Assembly (NCBI GenBank): GCA_028532985.1
Contig: JANCIK010000001.1
Location: 2,480,001 to 2,544,000, forward strand
Length of the DNA: 64,000 bases
Direction: 5' to 3'
Source of the DNA: Stropharia rugosoannulata
Taxonomy: Eukaryota; Basidiomycota; Agaricomycetes; Agaricales; Strophariaceae
Shown here piece by piece: positions 34,331 to 44,911 of the stretch (positions within the stretch are counted from its first letter, which is position 1; every line of letters begins with the position of its first letter). Position numbers and translations under genes: made by a program. The notes under the pieces are model-generated. The model worked only from the letters and a program-made list of their open reading frames with translations, was not told the origin of the DNA and did no database searches.

Positions 34331-35951
34331 TCACTTTTTATGATCTCCCCGCTTACCCCACCGAAACATGCTGTTCCCTGCCCTTGTTAACAAGGTTTTC
34401 ATCCTGCCTGTTTTGAAGCCTGACTGCCCTCTATCAGGACTAATGTTCATGAAGGAATCCCAACTTTCACATTGCTCTTGGATAGATAACGTTTTCTTGG
34501 TGTTCTCATTCGCAAGCGACCTATGCGAAAACGGCATTTCAAGCATAAGATCATTCTGCAGGTTTCGTGCGTCCTTTTCTTTCATCTGCGATTTGCTCGC
34601 TGGGACAGACAAGTGCTGTCGTCTCTGCTCTTGAGTCAAAAGGGAATGATTAATAACTTGTGCCGGATTGCCTAAAACCCAGCTCGTCGGTCTATGCCAT
34701 TCTCCGTTGATTCCGTTGACTCTCTCTCGAGCTTTGTCTGCCTCTGCAGATTGCAATATGGAACGAAACGACCGCGCCTTTGGAATAGTTTTTCCCGTAG
34801 CGGGTCCACCGTATGCTGTCGGGACCTCATGTTTTGCTGCCTCGGATCTCATACTGGCGACCTTGCGGATAATGCGTGGCAAACGGCTAAAGGGTCGCGA
34901 GCTCGGGCGCTCCGGTACGGATTCTAGCTTGTACAATGTTGTCGCGTTCCCTTGGGGCGTGGAAAAGGATGTCTTTAGTGTCGTCAGTGATTTTTGCGAC
35001 CGCACTGCCAGGAGCTGGTTCCCCATGCCAGGCTGTTGCACTGCTGAAGCCCTTCTAAGATTATACGCAGAACTGACAGTCGGCAGAGATTCCTGAAAAC
35101 CAGTCGTCTCTGTACACTCTAAGCCATGTCCTGACGTGGATACACTGGGCGTGAAGCCGTTGTTCACTCTAGGCGTACCTGGTAGTTCAGAGAAGCTTGC
35201 GCAGCTAGACACCGCCATGCTACTTTGCTGAAGAATATTGTCACGGCCGTTAAATGTCGACCTTTTTGTCCACGGCTGTTCGGATAAATGCCTCAAGTTT
35301 TCATTATAATCGTCTCTGTACCATGGAGAACTACGCATCCTGCGGATAACAGGACTTGTTATTGGCGGCGGGGCTGGGAAGTCGGACGCTGTGCACTCAT
35401 ATACAGAGGAAAGACCATCGTCGGATACGCTGGGTGCATAACTACCCAGCTGAACGGAGTGGATACTTTCGGGGCTTTCGTCCTCACCAGACGCTGCGCA
35501 TAGATGACCCCTCTGTCCTGTTGAAGTTATGTCAGAGCGATATAACCAGGTTTGCGCCTGGCTATTCATACGCCCTTCCATTGGCCCCAGTTCTACGAGG
35601 CGATTTCGTGTAGGTAGCGGATACTCGCGCAGCCCACTTCTGTTGATGTCTGAAAAACGACGATGACCGCAACCAGGTATTGGCGGACAATGGTTTTGCC
35701 GCAAGCTAGATGCTGTATCCAAATACGACGCAGGACGTCCACTAATTCGTGATTTAGACGGTCTTGTAACCAATAGAATATTAAGGTCGTTACCGTGAAG
35801 ACACGTCTGTATATTGTTTCTGCATGTGTGCGCAGCTGATGCTTAACTGAGGGATTGAATAGAGACTGTAAGGACAAAGAGCGCTATCTCGACTGCCAGG
35901 TAGAGAAACGTTGTCGATATGCAAGAAGCTATTGCCAGATGATAATGACAT
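34331..35951 (-). CDS. Ser/Arg-rich hypothetical protein
   Basis: The main exon (35762-34331) encodes about 476 residues, rich in Ser, Arg, Pro and Asn with no domain I recognise; it looks intrinsically disordered. Short conserved-looking islands include SFRSILQSAEADKARERV, RPTSWVLGNPAQVI and the C-terminal SMFRWGKRG. The first ATG in this exon is internal. An upstream open frame beginning at 35951 (MSLSSGNSFLH) joins it in phase if a 31-nt intron (35793-35763, GTAACG...TTACAAG) is removed. That is very short, so the 5' end is uncertain. With it the protein is 529 residues. Confidence 0.6.
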
Positions 35952-36182
35952 GATAAGTCGCGTGAAGTGTCGCCACGCTACTCGCCAGGAGGGAGAACAA
36001 CCTAGAATAAGCAGACACTCACAAGGGTTCAGACCAAACTCAGATCAACAACGCATTCACTTAGTTCATCCCTTGTCCTTTCATGCAAAAGATATAGTAC
36101 AGCAGTACAGCATTGGCAAAGCGTCGCGATCAAAGATAAATTGCAGCTAAACGAAAACAGACAAGTCGGAAGAGAAAAGTAT

Positions 36183-36824
36183 CTAGTACACCTTCTTTCC
36201 GGCAAGCTGAAGGTGGGCACTGTGCTCGTCGTAGGGGAATTTTGAGACAGGAATTTCGCGCCACAGATCGGGGGTGAGGAAAGCGTAGGTTTTGGTGATC
36301 TAGAGGATAATAGATTGAGAAAATTTAGGATATTGTGAACAAGATTTAAACGCACAGCAGCGAAGGTTGCCTTCAAGAAATTACCCATGGTTGCTGTGGA
36401 ACCTTTGGATTGCGTGTACACATCCTGGACACCAGCGAGCTGTAGCAGACGCTTGGAGGCGGGGGCAGCGACAATTCCAGTTCCTCGGGGAGCGGGGATG
36501 AGACGGCACATAACAGACCCAACTTTGCCGCTGACTTTTGATGGGACGGTATGGGGTTCACCGAGAGCAGCACCCCAGTAACCTCTTCGGACGGGGATGA
36601 CGGAGAGTTTGGCAAGGATGATAGCGCCACGGATAGCAGTGGCGACTTCCTTGGCACACTTGACACCAAGACCGACATGGCCTTCACCATCTCCGATGGC
36701 AACGAAGGCCTTGAAGCGGGTACGCTGACCAGCGCGGGTTTGCTTCTGCACGGGCATAATCTTCATGACCTCGTCCTTGAGCTTGGGGAGGAAAGCATCA
36801 ATGATCTGGTACTCCTTGACGGGC

Positions 36825-36865
<41 letters not shown>

Positions 36866-37062
36866 ATCCTTTACCAAACGGCCAAGCTTGGTGACGGGGA
36901 CCCTACGCGATTTGAGCGTGCTGCGTGTATGCGAACAATATTATTTGCTCACCATTCCTTCTCCTCGTCCTTGCGCCCTCCACGGCGGGGGCCCCTGCGG
37001 CCACGGCCTCGTTCACCCCTACCACGTCCAAATCCTCCGCGTCCTCGTGCAGCATCGGCCAT
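36183..37062 (-). CDS. RPS2: 40S ribosomal protein uS5 (RPS2)
   Basis: Three exons (37062-36953, 36902-36356, 36299-36183) give 257 residues. An Arg/Gly-rich N-terminus ([10 protein letters not shown]) is followed by the S5 double-stranded RNA-binding domain ([20 protein letters not shown]) and the S5 C-terminal domain ([18 protein letters not shown]). uS5 sits at the mRNA entry side of the small subunit and affects decoding accuracy. Codon use is strongly biased to C-ending codons. Its start is 363 bp from the divergent antizyme gene. Confidence 0.97.
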
Positions 37063-37425
37063 ATTGATAAGATGAGTGGGATCTGCAGGCAAGCCAAAGT
37101 CAGCACAAGGTCATCTGGAGGAAGAATCACGCATCCATCCCGAAATTGCGGGAAAAAAACGTGGTTGAAGCTTGGAGACCGTGCGACGGAGTGTCGTACG
37201 TACCGCTAGACAGATGGAACAAAGGAAACTCACCGAGTTGAGGGCGCTGTGTGGTACGACGGTGAGCTCGCGCAGTGGAGGAGCGTCGAAAGTTTTCGGC
37301 AATTGCCGAGGCTTAGTCATTGTCTCATCGATTCTGGTCCGGCCTCCTCGTGGCCCTTGTTCTCGCACTCCATCGTCGACATTAGCCTAGCACTCTCCCC
37401 GTTGAATCTCTCAAGTTGGCAGCTT

Positions 37426-38457
37426 ATGTTGTTATCAGAAATGTCGAATATTTCAAATCAGAAATCTAGTCTTTGCCCCGCGTAAGTCCTATTCGCCGTT
37501 TGCCCCCTGTTCGTTGACCGATATCTTCATCAGCAACGGTCGTCAAACCGTTGGGGATGGGGCTTTCACTTTCGACAACGAGCCTAGTGTACTTGCGGTG
37601 TGCCACCTTCAGGGCACCGAGGACATGTATTACTATTCTACTACGTTCTCTGGAGGGCCCGGGGTATGTGTATTTCTCTCGTCTCCACCCCTTCTCTTTA
37701 TAATCTTTTTCGTATGTTCAGTGGCGCTTTTGACGCCCCTAAAGCAAAATGCCCTCCCGACCGAGGGTCGTCAGGCTGTGTGACAGGCAGTCTGGCGCCG
37801 TCTTCCCCATATCAGTATTCCCCTCTCTCTGCCGATCATAGCAGTACCGTCTCCTTCCCCGCCAATTTTTCCTCCCAACATTCGTTCCCTCGTCTGCAAA
37901 CTTCCCCAAGAAACATTCCTAGAAGACACAACTCGACAAGCTCGACCCCGCCATTGACCCCCGATGATTCTAGCGACTCCAGCGGACTTAGTGGCAGCTC
38001 TATCATGGAGCGATCACCCAAGAATGACGCTCTAGACTTCTTAATGACTGTCTTTCCTCATCAGGGCCTCTCTGCTCTGCCTCATGCAAAGTCTGTCTCC
38101 ATATCTGCCCCCAATCTCGGTATCGAGTTCCATGGTGTAGTTCTTGAGCTTCCCAATACCTCCAAGACCCTGTACGTCGACGGCAAGAGTGCGGCTTCTA
38201 TCAACCTACGAGAAAGGTACACCTTATACACATGTCATTACTGGTTTATAATAACTAATCGAATTCTCAGCATTGTTGCATTGCTTGACCTTGCCGATGA
38301 GAGACTTGATTGCCAGGCTCTTGTTATTGTTTTGGAACGATCCTCTCCCACACTTGGAAGTGTGCTTCATTCTCTTATGTATGTCGGAGGTAGTGTTGTA
38401 ACTAAACCCCCCTTCCAAGTCGATTCTGCTTTTGTTCTAGTTGGCCTAGAGATCTGA
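37426..38457 (+). CDS. OAZ1: Ornithine decarboxylase antizyme (+1 frameshift)
   Basis: Exons 37426-37481, 37534-37663, 37722-38216 and 38271-38457 total 868 nt, exactly 3n+1. The zero frame gives 65 residues ending PGWRF then TGA at 37731-37733. The +1 frame from GAC at 37732 runs 223 residues to 38457. The end (SIVALLDLADERLDC... LVGLEI) is the antizyme domain that binds ornithine decarboxylase and sends it to the proteasome without ubiquitin, lowering polyamine synthesis. The junction W-x-x then DAP parallels the animal antizyme junction. Splicing cannot restore one frame: alternative donors keep the wrong phase. In known antizymes polyamines raise frameshifting, giving feedback. The first Met could instead be 37441 (in frame). 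It is convergent with the Smr gene, 116 bp apart. Confidence 0.88.
37725..37734 (+). promoter_or_regulatory. Programmed +1 ribosomal frameshift site
   Basis: The sequence is CGC TTT TGA C. The TTT codon (37728-37730) precedes the zero-frame TGA, and one-base forward slippage reads GAC GCC CCT. A slow UGA codon followed by C fits antizyme recoding, where a shift at the last sense codon before UGA is the rule. UCC-UGA is commonest; UUU-UGA is a variant. Confidence 0.8.
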
Positions 38458-38573
38458 TTGGGCCATCCCTATGCTTTCCCTTCTTATGTTGATATTCTGC
38501 CATACTTAATATTAATAAAATGACAAAAAATATCGTGTTTATCCTGCACAATTGTTACAGTCCTGTGAACTGG

Positions 38574-39531
38574 TTACATTATGGTACAACTCTCGTCATT
38601 GCGTTCAAGACGGCTGCTTATCTCGTCAAGACCGATACCTCTTTGTCCGGGTGCCGGGGCAAGTAGAACAGTTAGTACACCTGCATTGTTAGGGTCTATC
38701 TGTGCAGTGAGATTATATCTAGAACGTAGGAGTCAGATTAAAATGCATGCTTGAAAGTATTGGATTACACATACTTCTGTATGAGGTCAGCTATGGCAGG
38801 TTTAATCTTGGCAACTCCTCCATAGGAGTGCAGGCCTTTGCCTGTAAAAATAGTATCCAAATCAGTACATAACAGAATCCAGGAGTACTGATAATGACTT
38901 GCCTACTATGAAATCTATCTGAGAGTCCCCGTTCCTTTTGGCACTCTGAATTGCTTGATCTGCACGCAGTATGGCTTCCTTGACATAAAGTCCGTGCAAA
39001 TCCACTTCACCCGGTTTACTGTCCTGTATAAATAAATGAAAATAGACACACATGAGCACGGAGAAGCGCTCACTTTGTTGTTTTCTGTTTTGAGCGCAGT
39101 CAGTAATCAGTACTATGTGAAATATCTAGTAACAGACCGATGAAAATATAGTCGCTAGCTTGCCGATTCAGTTGCTCCATCTTGCGTTGATGCTCCTTTC
39201 CTTGATTGGACAGTTCTTTCGCCAGAGCCCCGTCACCTCGTTCGTATGCTTCATGACTGTCTCGAAAAGCTTTGGCCATTTGGTCACCATGTTCATTTGC
39301 CTGTGCTCTTAAAGAGACATAATATTCATTGCTTTGATTAACCTGGTTTGCGTCCTGATGTTTGCCGTGGTGAGGTTTAGATACCGGTGGGATATGGGGA
39401 TGGGGTATCGGTTGCGATTGCTGCGATTGAGGCTGCTGCCACTGTGATTGCTGCGGGTGTTGCTGGAGCTGCTCTTGAGACGGTGACCCACAGAGGAGGT
39501 TGAGGACGGACTTGAGCAGCTTCAACCACAT
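38574..39531 (-). CDS. DUF1771-Smr domain protein
   Basis: Five exons (39531-39138, 39084-39074, 39023-38903, 38841-38775, 38718-38574) give 245 residues. A Gln-rich N-terminus (about 17-60) precedes the DUF1771 helix pair (YYVSLRAQANEHGDQMAKAF...ALAKELSNQGKEH) and a C-terminal Smr domain with the signature DLHGLYVKEA and IVGKGLHSYGG. Smr domains are nucleases or nucleic-acid binders; fungal and animal relatives act in mRNA quality control and related steps. Exon 2 is an 11-nt microexon that supplies ENNK, and intron 3 (38902-38842) uses a GC donor (G|GCAAGT). Both are required to rebuild the conserved motifs. Confidence 0.88.
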
Positions 39532-39682
39532 GGTCGGAGGGTCGAGCCGGCTGTGGCGGCACGGGGCAGGCTAGTGGTGTTAAGTGGGCGTTAAAAAATA
39601 ATTAATTCAATATTGGTCATCAACGTCACGACCAAGTGGCGCTGCGGCCGCTGTTGCGCTCATCATCTTTCCCTCGACTACC

Positions 39683-41048
39683 ATGCCTGGCCTTCTCACA
39701 TTCCTTTTATTTGCCTCTCTTGCTCTCCCTCAGGCTCTGGCTGGCTCGGCCAATAAGGGAGACAACTGCTCAACAAGTGACAACAGACTTCAAGCTGGCT
39801 CCTATCAGTTCTGGAGCGACTGCAACTCCGTCACTTTCTGCAACGACCAGGGCATCTGCCAGCTGAAAGGCTGTCGCAAGGACGATTTTCCTTTTGGATA
39901 CCAAACCGGACAGGATATCCTCCCTCCAAAGTGCGACAAGGGAGAGTTCTGCCCGGACGAGGGCAGCCAATGTTTACCCATGCTAGAAGTAGGCTCCCCC
40001 TGCCAGCTTAACCGCGATGGTGACTCTCATTACTGTCTTCTGTCTATCAAATTGTAATCCTTGCTTTAGATCAGTGCATAGGGCCTCCTAATTTCAAGGA
40101 CCTAGCTGATACCAGCGGTCGCGGCCTGAATGTTAACGGATCTGTTTGCCTAAACAACATTTGCATGCGAGTACCCTCTACTCGTTTTCGTGGATCTGAA
40201 GCCTAACAATATATAGGTGGGCAAATGTTACTGCTGGGGGTGAATGTGTGGTAGAAAACACAGCATATTTCGGATATGGTGCAAACGGTGAATTTATTGA
40301 TATCGTGTCCAGGTGATCACTTTGATTTTATGCGTTGAAAGAAGCTCATTGACGAACCAGGGGAAATTGTCAACTCGGCCTTTACTGTGACACGCAATCG
40401 AAGCAATGCTTGAAATCGAAAGTTCTAGGTGAAGCCTGCACCGCCGACAAGGAGTACGTAATATTCGCGCAGCGGGACAACGCTTGCTAATTTGGGTTTA
40501 GATGCGATTCCTTCAATTGCCTAGTCACCAATGTGTGTGGAGTTCCCGCTGCAACCCCTCGCCACTTTGGAATATATGTATACGTCTTGGTCGCGCTTGG
40601 TATCATTGGCGGTAAGCCCTCCTTATTTTATTCGCCCAAGCCTTCTCTTAAACTTTATACAGGCATGACTGGGACTTTGACTGGTTTATACTTCGCCCAC
40701 CGCAAGCAAAGAGACGCAGAACGTGAGAAACGTGCACAATATTGGAGGGAGCAGGCGAGTTGTTTCCATATGGTAACCTTGGCCCAACTAATATTTATGC
40801 AGAATGCGTTCCACCAAAATTTGATGAACATGCGAGAGACTGCTCGTGCATCTATCCTGTCTTTGCCTAAAAACGGCGGCAGCCGTGACTACAGTCGCGA
40901 CCCTTCGGATGAGTCTACCGTTCCTATCCTCCACAGCGGTGCACCCAAGACGTCTGGACTACGGAACTACATGTCTGACGATGGCAGTTCCGAATTTGAT
41001 GACGGGGTGATGTATTCAGGAAAACGGGCTGAAGGGGGACGATTCTAA
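39683..41048 (+). CDS. Cys-rich secretory-pathway membrane protein
   Basis: Seven exons (39683-40019, 40070-40166, 40217-40312, 40361-40453, 40502-40611, 40663-40754, 40803-41048) give 356 residues. There is a signal peptide (1-20, cleavage near ALA|GS), then about 190 luminal or extracellular residues with about 20 cysteines, a membrane helix near residue 210 (IYVYVLVALGIIGGMTGTLTGLYF) and a basic, coiled cytoplasmic tail of about 130 residues. Two introns appear to be GC-AG (40167-40216 and 40755-40802). The second is 48 nt with no stop, so it could be retained, but it has a CAACTAATA branch and ATGCAG acceptor. I recognise this as a widely seen basidiomycete hypothetical protein, not a named family. 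Confidence 0.8.
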
Positions 41049-41155
41049 ACTGCTACATCTGGACTATTTTCTTACTTAATTGATTGATACCTACATACAT
41101 ACCTTCGGATTTGTTTGGATACTTGCTATGTAATGGCAGTCGATTTGTCAAATAG

Positions 41156-42153
41156 ATGTCAATAAACGCATCATGCGCGGCAGTCAGTCTCCGGGGCTCC
41201 TCACCACACACGCCCATGGCCTCGCACAGTGTCCCGCCCACGATACACCTCTCGGACGAAGAGGATTTGGGTCGCCCTCAGGTCGTGCGCTTTGACGACG
41301 ACTTTGTGCACTCAACTACCTCAGGCAAAGGAAAGCATAGGGAGACTAGCCCGCCGCCTTCCGACGGCCCTGCAGATGCAGTTGCATATCCCCCTATGAG
41401 CGAAGATGCTGAAGAAACACGGCGCATTGCAGAGGTATTTGTTTCTCCTCCAGTCGTCGCCTTGTTTGACCGCTTGTGCAGAATCTAAAAAGATGGGAAA
41501 TTGCCGAACGCCAACGGCGGAAGGCTGCACGGGCGTCAACAGCCAGTACTGTCAGTGCTTCCTTGGTTACTGATGTGTCTCGCCGTGCTAGTCTCCTCTG
41601 GGCGGGTAAAAAGACGAGAAACGCGTCTTTAGGCGGCTTCACCGGTACACACACCGCACTGCAGTCAACGGACAATGTTGATACTCTTCCCCTAACCGAC
41701 ATAAATATCAGCCCAACGCTGTCCCCTACCCATTCTATGTTCGATAATACGGACTTAACTGATCCATTTGCCAACCCATCCGAAACATCCCCTTTTGCTG
41801 ACTCGCAACAGTACGCGCCTCGTCCACCCTCTTCCGCCGATCCATCGTCTTCTGCGCTTCCTGTAAACTCACCTGCTGTGGTATCACAAACCCCGCCTCC
41901 ACCTAGGCCGCTTAACCTTCCTCCCCCAAGGACCCCCCCACCAATCACGAACTCCCCAGATCCCTTACTCTCAGCATCCGATTCCATGCCTGAGCAGGAC
42001 TCAAAACCTGTCCGATGGTGGCATGAATGGTTGTGTGGCTGTGGTGAGGGCTCAGATCGCGGTGGTGATAACCAGGTTCGTCCCCTCTTTCTCCTATGCA
42101 TAATTTATGCCCATGTTCGCCTACAGGCTGGTCGGACGAACCCTTTCGAGTAA
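41156..42153 (+). CDS. Pro/Ser-rich protein with NPF/DPF motifs
   Basis: Three exons (41156-41434, 41482-42075, 42127-42153) give 299 residues; an in-frame ATG at 41216 may be the true start. The first 110 residues are polar with an acidic patch (HLSDEEDLG); then comes a basic helix (LKRWEIAERQRRKAARAS), an S/T/P-rich middle with TDPFANPSETSPFADS, a poly-proline run, and the short last exon ending RTNPFE. DPF and NPF tripeptides are ligands of AP-2 ear and EH domains. A role in endocytosis or vesicle coats is a reasonable inference, but no folded domain confirms it. Confidence 0.7.
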
Positions 42154-42463
42154 AGAACGAATTAAACATATCATACGACTGTGTTGACAGTCTCCCCTTT
42201 ACCTCCCACATAGGGTACGCATTTGTGACGGAACTTTTTGGTTTTGTTTTGGACACTATCACATTTTTCTCTAATCCGCAATATCCGCCTATGAAGCGTG
42301 TAATTTTACAGTCACAGCATCTAATCGATGACCCTGCATTACAGATGATAGCATTGACAATATAGAAACGACTACTTTGTTAGAAACATATAACCTCCTA
42401 CTAGTGCTCTTAACGAAGGTCTCGTTAATCCTGTCCGTGAAACATCGAAAGGTCCGCATTTGC

Positions 42464-44624
42464 TCACACCTTGCTTGATGGTCGGTATTCTTGGCCTACT
42501 TGGAGTTCAGGCGACAGCTCCTCGCTACATTCCGACCTCCCAGTATGAGCAGAGCATGTTTGCGGTGTTAGATCTGCTGGAAGCGTGGAGGTATCCTGCA
42601 CTCCCGACAACCACTCCGTATACGATACGGAACGCGCCCGTAAAGCAGTTACAGAAAGTGAGCGGCTCCTTGATATGGTTTGGCCAAAATTGAAGAAAGG
42701 GATAGATAACCCATCTGAATGCCGCATATCAGTTCCATTCATGCATGAAGGTCCAGGAATTTGTGCTTACGGACTACGATGGAGGTAAGAACAATGAATG
42801 CGACAATTGGTTGAATGCTCAGTGTTAAATAATCCTGCTGGGTTACAGGCGGGTCATTTGGAGGGCCTAATTGATGCAAGGCTAAAGTTGATATGAAAAT
42901 GGCGCCGACACCCATCTGCATGCAAGTTGAAATATCAGTGATAACGGACTGCTTCATTTGAACGTACTGGGCCTATGTAGGATTTCAGTTATCAGCGAGG
43001 ACGGTCGCTTGTGTATAGACAATAACACACCAAAATGACCAGAGAAAACGGCCTCCCGCCACGATTCAATCTCCGGTATCCACCTGTAAAGAAATAACAA
43101 AGCAGGGATCCTCCGTAAGCAGAGAATACCTAATGACAAGTACAACAAATTCCATGGACTTATCCCAAGCTCAGGAAGTGAAAAAGACCGGAAAGGTAGC
43201 CACGCTCCTACATAGACGAAGCAACAACAGTTCAGGAGAAGGTCAATAACAGAGGCAAATGCCTCTCCTTCCGTTCGTTCGTGAAATTCCCCATCCCAAG
43301 ATATTGCACTTCCTATGTGGTGTCATCTGAATATGCAGTCATATGTATCATGTAGAAAGTAGACAGACCTGCAGCAAACACAGCTAATAAATCATCACTC
43401 CCAAGGAGGCTCACAATGCCTGTAATGAATAGTGCCAGAGCAACATATTGGGCGACGTAGGATTCCCGGTCAATGAAACCCCGCCGGTGCGAGAATTTCA
43501 TGAGATGGCGAAATAGTAAGCCTTTACGGTGCAACTTGAATGAGAAGATCGATATACTAATCATGATAACAGGACATGCCTAACACTGCACCTAGTACTA
43601 TTCCTAAGACAACCTGATCTGTAAATCGTGACGGTTAATGCATGTGTAATAATAAACTGTTAGTACATACGCAAGCATCCTATGAGGACCCAATACGTTA
43701 ATGCAGTCCTTGAGTTGTCGTGTACCGTAAAGAAGACGGACAGGGACAAGAAAGGGTAGGCCATGCCATCGTTGGCTGCTGATTCTGCTGAAAGTAGATG
43801 TCTGAGGTTGACAGGCACGTTCTTCTTTGCATATTTACCTCCTACAGACCCAGAAATAAAGTTACCGGTTATTTGGATATTTTAACGACTTGGACCAATT
43901 TGCACCCTACCTACGATAGCGGCGCATATAATTGGATCTGTGGGAGTCAAACATGCCGAAATCAGTAGGCAGGATATCCAGCTTAATGTTGGAAAGAGGA
44001 CCCGTAATAGACCTGTGACGCAATAATTAGCAAAAGTGGTGTCTGCACGACTCAGTAAAAGCTTGCCGGCTACAATAATCCACCCAATAGCCATAGTGGG
44101 TATTACCATCGATAGAAGACTTCTACAATGCTTCCACATGTAGCCTTTCGGCAATTCCACTCCTATGGCAAAAAGTCCAGTTGCAAGGACTATCCTCATG
44201 ATTTCAAGAGTTAAGGTGTCACTACCCCACCCGCGAGGATCGAAGATGTTGGCAAAATACGGCCCTATATAAATGCCGAAAGCCGTGCCCAATACGACCT
44301 CGTTCACAAGGATCTAGACGGGAAGTTGATGAGAAACATTCGTTTAATTTATTTGAGAGAAAAAGGTACCCTTTCCTTCGCCAACAGGGAGAACATCGAG
44401 AACTTGTGTGGTACCGAATAAGCAGTCTAATATACTATGGGACATAGCAGTTGACAATCACATACGGCAACGACAAATCCACCGAGACATATATAAGCCA
44501 CATTGATAGTTGTAATCTTTGCGATGAGAAGGAGAGTCAAACTATCGAGTAGAAAAATTAAACGAGAAAGCAGACCTCTAGTAGTTGCATGGCGAAAGAG
44601 AAGAAGACGAGGAACGGGGGCCAT
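42464..44624 (-). CDS. NHA1: Plasma-membrane Na+/H+ antiporter (NHA1 type)
   Basis: Eleven exons (44624-44466, 44402-44370, 44313-44067, 44012-43911, 43841-43671, 43618-43587, 43534-43369, 43312-43031, 42972-42968, 42915-42771, 42714-42464) give 530 residues. Conserved CPA1/Nha1 blocks are all present: ANIFDPRGWG, ATGLFAIGVELP, ACLTPTDPI, SAESAANDGMAYPF, the Asp in LLGSDDLLAVFAAG, ISWDGEF, SGHFGPMGVGAIFIS, VHGLSIPFF. About 12 membrane segments are expected. It extrudes Na+/K+ using the proton gradient. The hydrophilic C-terminal tail is only about 75 residues, against several hundred in yeast Nha1. Exon 9 is a 5-nt microexon and intron 3 (44066-44013) has a GC donor. The exon 6/7 join is the least certain. 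Confidence 0.88.
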
Positions 44625-44911
44625 GACGCAGAGGTAATATACGAGAGATAACAATATGTTTTGAAAGTTTAAACCTATCTAGTGAATAGCGAAAAGGCCT
44701 CAGATGTCAAGCAGGAATAGGTATATGTAATGGCGTCCACTGTGCGGGCCTGCGGTCATTTGGCGGTCAATTGCAAGGTACGTAGTTTGAATTAAGTTTG
44801 AAGTATCTCAATACAGGTTGTACCGTTTAGATAGGGGTCACATGACCAGGCTGCACATGATATCGCAACTGAACGTCTGGTGTTAAAGCACACCCATGAC
44901 CCGCCAACAAC
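44625..44911. promoter_or_regulatory. NHA1/AFI1 divergent promoter
   Basis: A 287-bp spacer lies between two divergent start codons and must hold both promoters. No TATA box or strong named site is obvious. Confidence 0.5.

Noticed and set aside
37600..38457. Single-frame gene starting at GTG 37600 for the antizyme locus
   Set aside because: It starts with GTG and reads through the intron 37664-37721; the spliced frame-0 ORF plus +1 shift fits the antizyme family far better.
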